The notes under the pieces were generated by a model. The model was not told the origin of the DNA and ran no database searches. It saw nothing but the letters and a program-made list of their open reading frames with translations. From Pempheris klunzingeri (taxonomy: Eukaryota > Chordata > Actinopteri > Acropomatiformes > Pempheridae), in the NCBI RefSeq assembly GCF_042242105.1, contig NC_092029.1, positions 6,945,885 to 7,009,884 of the forward strand: 64,000 bases of DNA, in the 5' to 3' direction. This document shows, one piece after another, positions 51,601-61,149 of the stretch; position 1 is the stretch's first letter; every line of letters starts with the position of its first letter. A program made the position numbers and the translations under genes.

Positions 51601-52902
51601 TTGCGTTGGACGAGGTGCGCTGCTGCGTTTCAGGACCTTTAAAGGGGCCAAACACAGAGGAGCACTGGTGGGGACGAAGACAGGGTCCGGATCCACATCC
51701 TGAATACTGTGGTTCCACAGTTTATTAATACGAGAGCCCGGGTGAGGCTGGACCACATGTTCCATATTAGTCATAGCTGCGGAGGGATACAAACATCTTA
51801 TTAAAACATGCGAGTTGCAGAATGCCGTTGCTCAACTGAGCAGGAAGTGAAAGCTAAAAACAGAAAGAAAAATCAACTATGTATGACAGTTATGTGTTAC
51901 AAATGTAACTCCTTTAAATAAAATGCTGCAATCCTGGTAGATTAAGTTACAAATGAATGCAGTGATCTGATTGCTTTAAACCATCCATTTTGAAACCATC
52001 ACAGATTTAGCAGTCAGATTAAAACGAACATGCTTGAACATAACTTGATCTTACAGTAAACTGGCTGGTTCTGTTGTTCACTCTCCATCTGCTTGGTGAT
52101 CTTGCGTTTGAAGCAAGCACAGCCAAACATGCATTCAGGCCGCCGGCAGTGGAGAGGACCTCTGTTCAAATGCTGGAGACTAGAACACACACAGCCCAGT
52201 CTGCAGAACTCCTGAACACATTCAGGCTGTTGAGCTTCATACTTTGGACACTGGGCTACATTCACGACCTGACTGGGCATCATCTGATTAAAGAGAGAGT
52301 CATCAAAACAATACGTCAGTCTGTGTCTCCACTGCAGAACATTGTTATTAATACCTCTTATTTACCAATTTACATTATAAGAGGTACTTTCAAATATCAA
52401 ATGACACTGTGGGCGGACCCTGCTAGTACACTTACACAATTTGGTGCATACCTGCTTTGTCAGCATTACAGACAGAGCTACAGACAGTCTGTCTGGAGTC
52501 AGCTGTGTTCTGCTCAGACCCTGGTTCAAAGCTCCGATCTCCATTTGAAACAGTTTGAACTGGAACTTAGTGAAACCTGAAGGTCTGTTTGTCATCCCTT
52601 GTCTCTGCCCGAAGCTCACCGCTGGTCTCTGGCTGACCCCTGGGTGGTGTGCAGATAATCTGGAGAGACAGGATGAATTAAGCAGATTAGCGTTGCTCAT
52701 TTTAATTTACAAAAAGAAAAATGTTTGCATCATGTAGCTCTTTATAAAACAGTAGCAGAATCAAGACAGTGCGTTTATACGGAAGGCAGTATGTGAGGCT
52801 TTTGGAAGATGGAGCTCCCTGAAAGCTTACAAAAGGTTTCACTGATACTCATTCTGCATCATTCATACTGTGCAAGTACATGAGGATCTGTGTGTGTGCG
52901 TG

Positions 52903-52933
<31 letters not shown>

Positions 52934-55900
52934 TCTCCCAAAAGAAAACGTGCGCAAATTGACCTGCATTCAGCCGATAAAGTCCACATAACATGACAAA
53001 AAGATACAAGTTGCATTGTGAGACATTAGCTCAAATGCAACCATTTTCCTGGACATATAATAATAAGGTAATATATAAATATGACCTGTAAAAACTAGCA
53101 TTTCACATTAACAGACAGTGCTGCAGATGTGAAACTGTAAAATGGGCTTTACAAGGACAAGTGGAGACTAATCGTAGAAAACTAAATGTATAAAATGTAT
53201 GTTGAGTGGTGGTTTGAGTTTGCATTTAACCTCAGGAAATAAAAGACATTTTTCAGTATTTTCTGATGTTGTCCAGACCAAAGGATTGATTTAGAAATGA
53301 ATATGTACATTATTGGAAAATGAAAATAATCATTATTTGCCAGTGTAAAAAGAACTAAACAAAACGCATTGAAAATAAAGGCAGATTACAAACCTCTGTG
53401 AAAAAGAACCAGTATTTGCCGTCGACACAGCTCCTGGCTGTGCATGTGTTGGTGCAGACGGCCGTATGGACTGAGCTGCTGCTTGAACAGGTGTCGCAGG
53501 GCTGGCCAGAGGAGGAGCCGGTGACATTAGGGCAGAGTAGAGGAGGGGTTTGTGGGAAAGGGGACATGGTTTGTTGGCCCCTGCTGGGGAGCTGGAAGCA
53601 GCGTTTTGATGCTTGAGTACGCTGTCCAAGGTCTTTACATAGCTGGAGCTTTTAGCAGGCAGCTGATAGGCCACAGAGCCCTCTGGGGTGGTGGAGAAGG
53701 CAGCAGCACGCTCACTGATGCACTGGGCTTCGCTTTCCAAGTACTCATCCAACATGTTGCTGCAGAAGGCCGATAGGTTCTTTGGCGATCCTTTGGGAGA
53801 GGAATAATGACAAGACTTTAATTCATCAGTGAGGAATAATGAATCAGACACAAGTACATTCACTTGGTTTCAGTACAGTTAATCTTTTGGTAATTAGAGT
53901 GACTATACTAATCCCACTGAGTGATAAAAAGGGGCACTGTAGCTACAGCAAGACGAGCAAACCTTACCATCACTCTTAGAAAGAGGCGTTTCTTTGCTTT
54001 TTATGAACTTGTTTTTCCATCCTTTTATTTTTGTCATGTCGCTTGTCTTTCCTGTCCGGGAGATGAAGGGTAACCCTTCATCTGTGAAGGAAACACACTG
54101 CATTAGCCTTCAGTTAAAGGACATCACATCAATGTACAAGCCCTCATATGGCTGGTTTAAGTGCTGCAGTAGAAATACAGATTTCTCAGAATTTGCGCTT
54201 GAAGAGAAAACTGCTTTTATTTAAGAATACAATGTTCACTGACAGAGATGAACATCTAGAAAACGCCCTTATCACAAAACACCACTTCCTGTAGTCCAGT
54301 TATTTTTGTTTTTAGGGAAATAAATCTCTATAACTTGCCCACACTTATGATAACACTTCTCAAATAATGTGAACCTGTTAAGTGTCACAATATATAAACA
54401 CAAACCGACATTTCTTCTAAACATCACATGGAAACAATGTCAATACTGCTCTACACATGGATGCCATGGCGAGTACAATCTACGCATGTACTCAGTTTAC
54501 TTCACTGGATAACATGGCGTTTGTAACACAGTGGAAAGATCTGAAGTGTGAGGACACTCCCATCCTTATTGAGGGGGGCTTTCTGCTTTACAACTGCAGT
54601 CCTTTGATCAACGTTACTTTATTTACAATTACCTTTATAAAGAACGCATAAAGAAACTACACAGTGCCAGACCCCCATGACCTTAGTATTTGAAACACAC
54701 GTAGACCGTATCAAAGCCATTACTAAACCAAGAGCCCCTTTCCAGCGTTACCTTGATTCTTGCATCTCTAGATCAAACAGAGCTCTAACCTGACCTGGCT
54801 CACAAACTACAGAAGAGGCCTGCAGGAAGAGGTAATTATTATTCAGCTTTTTGTAATTTACCCTACTAAATACATTAGGCTAACTTGCAAATGTGCTGTC
54901 TTGACATGTTGACTTGTCTCCCTTCAGGTGAAAATATGGTAAAACATATAAATGATGTTCAAGGAGCAGGTTTACAGAAAGCGTCTGTTTACATGGAGAA
55001 ACTTTCTTTACCAGTACTAGCGCCTCCCCAATAATAACGCACACAACCAAACATTTCTGTGTCCAAACAGATATCGGACAACAATGTACCCATAATCAAG
55101 CATATACAAACTACCAAAGATCAGTACAACTTACCACCAGGGGACAGAGACGTTGTGTTGCCTTGTTCTGGTGGATTCGGGGGAGGCAGCGGCAAATGAA
55201 TCCCCAGATAACGCAGGTCAATGGACATGGCTGGGTCTAGGGAGCTCAACTTCAAGCCCACTAGAAAATAAGAAAAAATCAAAAATATTGCTATCATATT
55301 ACTTTGTACGATCTAGTCAACCACTGGGATGTTTACGTGTGTTTGTGTGAACTCACCCTCCTGCAGCACAGGATGGATGACCTGTCTGTGCTTCAGAACT
55401 CGAAGGTCCTGCAGCAGGATGGCCTCAAAGCGGGACATCTTCTCCTCATCAGTCTCTGGACTCACCTCCACTGAAATGTTTTATATAAAACAGAAAGTTG
55501 CAACAATATGTTTGGGCAGGATTTTGAGAAAATGTGCGATAGGCATGACCTCCACAGTACAGTCGCACTGGATAAAGTTTGTTACAGAGGTCAGCCAAGC
55601 GACAGAGATCTTTACATTTCTTACCCGATTGCTTCAAGTTCATCAATGTCATTAGGGGAACTGGAGATGCTGATAAGCCGTTGGCTGGCTTGTCCCTGAC
55701 ATGAACCTCAAGAGCTTCCTGTCAAAAACAAGAACATTAAAGCTTCAACAACCCCCATCTCAGGAATGTGTGTAGCGTCAGTGGAAAATTAACACACTTT
55801 TTTGGCATTAGGTGGATAACTGGAGGAGCCCCCACACCCTGATTAAATGCAAATAAACCCTAATGCAGATCATTCTTTGCCGTAATCTCTAGTGCTTTAC

Positions 55901-58486
55901 CTTAGAAGTGAAGGACACAAACAGCAGGCCTTCTACATCATCCAGCTCAGGTTGCATAGCGACAGTCAGTGATGGACTGTGGACTACCGTGGGGGAGGCT
56001 GCCACAGGTTTCCACTCTCTTCCCCGCGAATTTGCCCAACGCCTGTTGATCCTCTTCCTCCTCTTGCGGTACCCTGGAGATCGTCCCGGGGTAGACATTG
56101 TGGAAGTGGGAGCCCTGGATGTCGCTAAAGGCGTAACTCTTAAGTGCTGCTGCTCTTCAGGGGTTACACTGATGGCGTGGGTTTCTTCTTTGGGTTCCAC
56201 AAGTGGCCGATTTTGGACAAGCACAAGCTCACCAAGCGCGTGCTTGCCTCTTATACAGGGGACATATGGATCACCATTCCTGGCAGAGGTAGACATTATG
56301 GGCTTCAGGACTGGTCTGGTCTCTTTCTCATTTGAGGGCGAAGCAGAGACGGTGTGATTCTTCATGCTGAAAGATAGTAATAAGGAATTCTGTTTATGAG
56401 TACTAAACAAATAAAAAGTGAAAATGGTTTGATGGTGATCTCATTATAAAGATATATTAATTTGTGAGGGCACAGCATGTGGAGATAGGATTTTAATAGG
56501 CTAATTCCAGCAGTTTAATTGAAGACAGACCACACATTTCCCAGCTTATGTCTATGTACTTATCAGGGCATAGCATGCTTATGTTCCAGTATCACCCAAA
56601 TCCTACACCTGACAATGTCCCTAACACCTCTAATCTACTATGTGTGAGATAATAACACCACTAGAGGGGATGGAGACAGTGGCAAAAATTTAAATATATT
56701 TTTCCTTAACGTGACCAGCCAGAGACATGCCAGATCTTTTCAGCTGAATGATTGGGTTTTCGTTACTTTAATGATTCTTTTGAACCGGACAAAGCAGTGG
56801 ATGCATGTTTTTGTTAGTAATTACCACAGTTATAATAGGACATAATAGATTCTTAACACCGCCATTAAAATCTAAAAAATTAAGACAAAAGCATGATGAG
56901 TATATACACATACAAACAAAATGGAAAAAAAAAAACATTTCAAATGGTTCCATAATTCTCACACAGTCGAATGCCATGTGTGAACACACTCCCTGGCCCC
57001 TACAACAGCTCTGTACAATTTTCTACCTTTACTAAGCTTATAATGGCCATTTTATGTGAAAACTTTTTGAAAGGCTTTAATTGAGTGGTAGGTTTACCTT
57101 CAACCAGTCTACAACCAATATTAAACACAGTGAAATTAATAGCTCTCTGACAGAGTCACTAAAACTGGCCATTAGTACCTGTAAAATGTCAAATTTATGG
57201 CCGAGCTGTTGTATTAGCTTGCATTAGACATTAAAGGCGTACATAATAATGTGGCCACAGAGTTTGTTTCTATGTGCTGCAGACTGAACAAATACATAAG
57301 AACTATACAAAACTTACCTCAGATCCACAACCTCGTTCTTGTTTTCGCTGAGATTAGCAGGCTGTAAATCAGCCGGCTGAGTGTCTGTCTTCAACACAGG
57401 TTGAGTCTCTGTAGTGAGCCTGTTTAGGCGGGAGTTGTTCCCGTCCTCCCTAAAGCCTTTTGCAAACGGATTATGATTAATTTTCAGCTGTGTGATCCGA
57501 AAGTTCTGATACGTCGTCACAGCCATGAATTCAGTTTGTGGAAAGGTAAAGGTCATGCTTTCTGGTCCCATAACAATGGGCTGGTCAGGTGTGGGTAAGT
57601 CCCCAACCGGGACAGGTATCACATGTAGCCTAGGAATGTAGCGGTGCATGGAGTGCAGGATTATATGACCCTCCTGATCTTGGGAATTATTGGTCAGTTT
57701 GAGTTTGTAGAAGGACACCGAGCCATTCATCCAGTCCGAGCCTCGACAGGGTGCGTAATGGTGGGAAGATGCCCGGATCAGACCCTGGGCCTGGTGTTCT
57801 GCTGCCCCAGTTATCTCCCATTTGGATGTGCTCCACCTGTACCTGTACTTGTCCGATGGAACAATAGAGAGGACCAGACTGTACTGGCGCTCAGGATCTA
57901 GGCCAGAGAGGCGATATCGGCAGTACGGGAACATTCGGCGCCCCTGTTTGGTGAGAATCATCTCAGTCCCACAGCTGTAGAACTGCTTCCACACACTGTT
58001 ATTCTCCAGAGTGACGCTGACACCTTTGAAGGTCAGCACAGCAGGAAAGTCAGTTTCCAGGTCTGGACCGCCAAATGTGGTAGTGGGCAACACAGGCAAC
58101 GATGATGGTGATTCTGATATGTTGACAAGGCTGGTCCCCGTGCATTTTAGGGAGTCTGAGGCTGATGCAATATGTGAGGTAGCTGGGCTATTTTCTACAC
58201 TTCCATCAAAGGCAGTAGGTGACGTTACAGCTGGCTTGGCCGGGCTAGCTTCTGCAGGCGAGGAGAGAGCCGAGCTGCAGTCATTACTTGCCATGGAGAC
58301 AGCTTTTGTCTCGATGATCGTCTCACTAGTGAAATTAGGTCTCGTAGTGGTCGGAACAAGAGGAGTTGAAGAAGGGACGGTGGCAGGAGGAACTAAGGAG
58401 GGGACGTCAGCATTGGTCCCGTCCTCATCCTCCAATGCATGAGAGTCCTCCACTGATGGGAGTTCAGAGACTGTGGCAGGCATCAT
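44101..58486 (-). CDS. mga: MAX dimerization protein MGA (T-box plus bHLH-zipper repressor)
   Basis: 21 coding exons were traced with phases conserved, totalling 6411 nt or 2136 residues plus stop. MGA is the dual-specificity factor that pairs with MAX at E-boxes, binds T-box sites and scaffolds the non-canonical PRC1.6 complex in the nucleus. Seen here: T-box at about residues 155-348; conserved block FEAILLQDLRVLKHRQVIHP at about 588-607; Cys-rich segment at about 841-917; SVGPYRIRPVAKIVMRKPSG block; VNGKSYNQARLLLGNMGSLH block; bHLH-zipper at about 1568-1648; two AT-hook-like motifs near 1982 and 2053. The start is the first in-frame ATG of the T-box exon (58486); an upstream exon with another start cannot be excluded. 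It is shorter than human MGA (around 3000 residues), mainly through a compressed middle. The exon list is in the block entries. Confidence 0.94.
45929..47379 (-). CDS. mga: mga bHLH-zipper exons
   Basis: Exon 47215-47379 carries the basic region and first helix: RRRKNHSVLERQRRSEQRDL, then FDRLQTVLKSDPRAPRLRLL. Exon 45929-46040 carries helix 2 and the zipper: ALKEIQNLVDTSKYLEEKKR, then LTQMQSMYVKELSLLSG. The NHxxxERxRR arrangement is that of Myc/Max-class E-box binders, so dimerisation with Max is expected from the family. The intron between them holds an interspersed repeat. Confidence 0.92.
46378..46470. repeat. Interspersed repeat fragment in an mga intron
   Basis: AGATTCAAGATGTTTATTTG and GCAATGAAATTCTTACTTTG are blocks I associate with a dispersed fish repeat. 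Only about 90 bp is recognisable; no terminal structure was found. Confidence 0.4.
47529..51776 (-). CDS. mga: mga coding exons 10-17
   Basis: Exons: 51598-51776, 51200-51416, 49851-50077, 49412-49651, 49038-49296, 47931-48544, 47707-47804 and 47529-47607. They encode IQEEDKDPVYRYLESMMTCA, the RFSVGPYRIRPVAKIVMRKP block, an acidic run (DEEEFDDSDDEG), GVTPFLSAVLPAGRLRAR, SYNQARLLLGNMGSLHPANR, a long Ser/Thr-rich exon with TYSFRICPPANKGTKG and VTLPGGFTLIQLPKPG, and EEVVDIETIEEARQGMAIAK just before the bHLH. A TTAA-flanked element occupies the intron between the second and third of these. Confidence 0.88.
50194..51133. mobile_element. TTAA-flanked non-autonomous element in an mga intron
   Basis: The left end, TTAA then AGTAGCTGTTGGTAAC, and the right end, GTTACATATGGAGCC then TTTAA, form imperfect inverted termini within TTAA. 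The interior (about 0.9 kb) has no coding potential and includes GGCATGGTGGATTCTTCCAA and ATGACATTAGGAGCACTAGG, blocks I recall from fish intronic repeats. It lies in the intron between exons 51200-51416 and 49851-50077. Confidence 0.5.
52055..52283 (-). CDS. mga: mga Cys-rich conserved exon
   Basis: This exon encodes about 77 residues with a dense Cys pattern: CPKYEAQQPECVQEFCRLGC, VCSS, then HCRRPECMFGCACFKRK. It corresponds to the conserved MGA-specific domain of the middle of the protein. The paired CxC spacing suggests metal binding, which is inference. Acceptor after TTTAATCAG; donor TACT then GTAAGA. Confidence 0.85.
52620..56366 (-). CDS. mga: mga coding exons 2-8
   Basis: Exons in transcript order: 55901-56366, 55625-55718, 55357-55470, 55135-55260, 53968-54081, 53394-53790 and 52620-52659 (40-nt micro-exon). 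Readable family blocks are SPGYRKRRKRINRRW, GLLFVSFTSKEALEVHV, SRFEAILLQDLRVLKHRQVI, VGLKLSSLDPAMSIDLRYLG, GLPFISRTGKTSDMTKIKGW and SNMLDEYLESE. The second exon has a competing frame reading ISISSSPNDIDELEAIG, but only the EALEVHV frame joins both neighbours in phase. Confidence 0.87.
52889..52928. repeat. Compound (TG)n(TA)n microsatellite
   Basis: An interrupted TG tract passes directly into a TA tract, in an mga intron. Confidence 0.9.
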
Positions 58487-58519
58487 CAATGGCTGTGGTC
58501 GTCCCACTTCATCTGATAC
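57318..58519 (-). CDS. mga: mga T-box exon
   Basis: This large exon runs from an acceptor after CTGTTAG (upper end 58519) to a donor at GAG then GTAAGT (57318). It encodes a Ser/Thr/Pro-rich leader, then the T-box: GVSVTLENNSVWKQFYSCG, MILTKQGRRMFPYCRY, WMNGSVSFYKLKLTNN, GHIILHSMHRYIPRLHVIPV, TFPQTEFMAVTTYQN and LKINHNPFAKGFR. The DNA-contact helix block NPFAKGFR is intact. Translation is assigned to ATG at 58486; the preceding in-frame codons (VSDEVGRPQPL) are open but lack an ATG. Confidence 0.93.
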
Positions 58520-60194
58520 CTAACAGAAAATGATATAATAATAATAATGTTTTCAGGGATAATGATCTAAACATAAGTGTAAGACAATCAGACAAAACCA
58601 TTAAAGCAGAATACAACCCAAACAATGCTGACAAATTTGAATAAAAGCAATTATAAATCATCACAATAAATGAGGGAGCCATAAAAGATGCATTAAGAAA
58701 TGTAAACAAGTCAGTGCATCCACAAATATGCAGTTCCACTTTAAAAAAAAAACTAAACTGTTAGAGTTTAGTAGTAATATTATTGAAACATTAAGCGTTT
58801 CATTTTTTAACATGTCATTGATCATTTTCAGAGCCTTTGCAAAAACACCACATAGAGTTTCTGTGAGCATTAGGTGCCACCAGCACCAACAACAGCCCAA
58901 AAATAATCACCCTGCCGAATTTAAGGTGCAATCACATTTTCTGTGTCATCAAAATTGGAAATGAGATCACTATAGTCAATATCATGAAATTAAAAAGACA
59001 TTCAACCATTGGTTTCTCATGTCGCTGGTTGTTTGTTTGATAAACCGTAAAGCACCCAGACCAAATTTCAACATATCTGATCTGCATGATTCATAGAACA
59101 GCAGTTGTGTCCAGTAGGAAGTCAAATACGAATCAAACCATTACAGAGCATTTTTACGGCAGACCTTTCCCTCCTGAAACATGAATTAGCCACTAATGGA
59201 GAATGTATCACTTATTTAAAACCTTGAGCCAAATGTGCTCCTTTGATGAGCATGTGCGACGTGTTTTACAGTGAAAGGATACGCAGAAACCGTATTAATA
59301 AATCACATCCAACATGATGAGCTATGTAAAAGCTCTGCTTTATCACTGGAAACTGATCTGAGGATGCTTAAATGTTTGTCAGATTTGATCTGAAGAGTGG
59401 CACCACATTAAGAGGAGGATAGTGATGTTGCATGGCATCCGCAATAACAGACTAGAGAGTAAAATGCATGAAATTTTGAATTAAATCTGGACCAGAGCCC
59501 ATTGCAAATACTGAACTATATATTCAAAAATGCAGAAAATCAAACCAAGAAGTATGTCCCAATGTTATTGCCATGCACACCTTAAAACCATCATGTGACT
59601 ACTACTATATACGATAGTAAATATCGGGGTGATAGCAGAATAATTTTAACTTGAATTCATAATTTTTCCTCACAGGCTGAGAAAAGTGGACTTCGTGAAG
59701 TGGGACCTCTTAGGTCTGACTGACCTGATATCACCCAGCTGAAGACATGGCTGACCTGCCCGGACAGGCCTGCAGCCTTTTTAAGTAGACATAAAACACT
59801 CAAAACGGACATTTCGCTGATGTTTCTACCTTTAAAGCCCGTTTTAGATCACGTCGGTCGACGGCAGAGGACGAGCAGAGACAGTAACCTGTGCTGCTGT
59901 TGTCCTGCCCTCCTCGGGTCAGAGCAGCCTGCTGATCACACAGTCACACCAGCACACAGATGCTGGAGTCTAAAGGTGTTAATCGGCCGACGGAGCGCCT
60001 CAAACGGGCCAGAACCAGCAGGTTTACCCCGCTGCTCTCCGTGTGACTATTTTCTCCCTCCTGAAACGAGCGACCAGGCTGTGAAATTAATTACTTTGAC
60101 AACAGCTCTTTCTTCCTCGCACACCGCGGGGAGGAAGGCCGCCGCTCCGACGCTCACCAAGTTGGAAAAGTTGCAGGTTTCTCCGTCGCCTCAC
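58520..60194 (-). other. mga: mga intron 1
   Basis: Runs from the donor after GTCGAAAG (GTGAGGC, 60194) to the acceptor before the T-box exon. No coding segment with splice signals was recognised in it, although a short alternative leader exon cannot be excluded. Confidence 0.55.
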
Positions 60195-60436
60195 CTTTCG
60201 ACACCGGCCCGGACGCCTCGTGGTCCAAAGGTGTGGGAGACGTAACAGCGACGTTCACGGTGAAACTCCAACTGTTGGACGTCGCCGTCGTCACCGTCGC
60301 CGCTCGGTGAGGGATCCTCCAACATAAACACAAACTGGCAAATGGAGGCCGACAGAGAGCCACGCCAGTGTGCTCGCATCGACCGACCCCAGCGTGCACG
60401 CGGTGGAGCCAAAGCGCATGCACAATAATATCACCC

Positions 60437-60440
<4 letters not shown>

Positions 60441-60474
<34 letters not shown>
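60441..60474. repeat. (CT)n tract in mga leader
   Basis: About 34 bp of CT dinucleotides on the plus strand, GA on the transcribed strand, inside the inferred 5' UTR or core promoter. Confidence 0.92.
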
Positions 60475-60477
<3 letters not shown>

Positions 60478-60837
60478 AATGGCGCGTGATTCCCGGGTCG
60501 CCAGCGCGAGGGAAGCGGGAGTCCCGGAGCGCCACCATCCCGGAGATTTTTTTTTTTTTTTTGTCTCGCTTGCTCCCACCTCGAGCTCAGTCCGCGCGCC
60601 GGTCCGGTGAGGAGGACAACTCTCGGCAAGTTTGCGCGAGGATGTTTCGCTCGAGCTCAGAGACTTTTTCTTCCTGTCCGCGTGCTTCCTTTTACTTCTT
60701 CTACCTTTTTTTTCTTTCACATTTCTATTCTCACCCTCCCTGAAACACACACACACACAAACACACACACACCTCAGCTCCTCGCGCCCTCTCTCTCCCT
60801 TACACACACAAACACACAGATCCGTGCTCTCGAGCTG

Positions 60838-60845
60838 TGACGTAA
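60838..60845. promoter_or_regulatory. CRE/ATF-like site
   Basis: TGACGTAA, a common variant CREB/ATF element, 9 bp from a CCATGGCGGC word in the mga promoter region. Sequence match only. Confidence 0.45.
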
Positions 60846-60853
60846 CACGTTCA

Positions 60854-60863
60854 CCATGGCGGC
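60854..60863 (+). promoter_or_regulatory. YY1-like site 1
   Basis: CCATGGCGGC matches the YY1 core (CCAT with a GGCGGC extension). A stronger match lies about 275 bp away. Confidence 0.4.
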
Positions 60864-61128
60864 AGAGCTCCGGCAGCCAATGCGCACGCTCCCCCCGGAA
60901 GACTTTACCGGCCAGTTGTTCCATCATGGCGTCAGGGTCTGACAAATTTGACCCAAACACATCCGTCAAAGTTACACCGTCAATCCAGATGACCGCCACA
61001 GTTTTCTGATTAATAATCCCAAGTGTTTCTAAACTGACCACCGCGGCCTTCAACACTAATTTATTGTTTTGGCTACAACTTCCAAAAGACGCCGCAAAAC
61101 AACGTCCACTGACGTTGTTTCTCCTTTA

Positions 61129-61139
61129 AAGATGGCGGC
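61129..61139 (+). promoter_or_regulatory. YY1-like site 2
   Basis: AAGATGGCGGC is the full-length YY1 promoter consensus. Such sites usually lie just downstream of a start site in the direction of transcription, which here would be the plus strand, away from mga. It may mark a divergent transcript. Confidence 0.5.
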
Positions 61140-61149
61140 GAATATTTGC

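Larger units (their letters stand above)
60195..60900 (-). promoter_or_regulatory. mga: mga GC-rich promoter and 5' UTR exon 1
   Basis: GC- and CpG-rich DNA ending at a strong minus-strand donor (GTCGAAAG then GTGAGGC). The leader contains a CT run (GA on the transcript) at 60441-60474. It also contains an ATG at 60325 opening a frame that begins MLEDPSPSGDGDDGDVQQLE. Spliced to the T-box exon, that frame ends at TGA 58488-58486, overlapping the main ATG by one base. No TATA box was recognised. The start site is not readable. Confidence 0.6.

Noticed and set aside
55625..55718. Alternative mga frame reading ISISSSPNDIDELEAIG
   Set aside because: Looks protein-like but requires a weak internal acceptor and leaves the wrong phase for the next exon; the EALEVHV frame fits both junctions.
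60154..61056. A minus-strand frame open for about 300 codons across the mga leader
   Set aside because: It lacks a convincing start, runs through GA and CA repeats and a poly-Lys stretch, and its frame does not join the T-box exon; chance openness in GC-rich promoter DNA.
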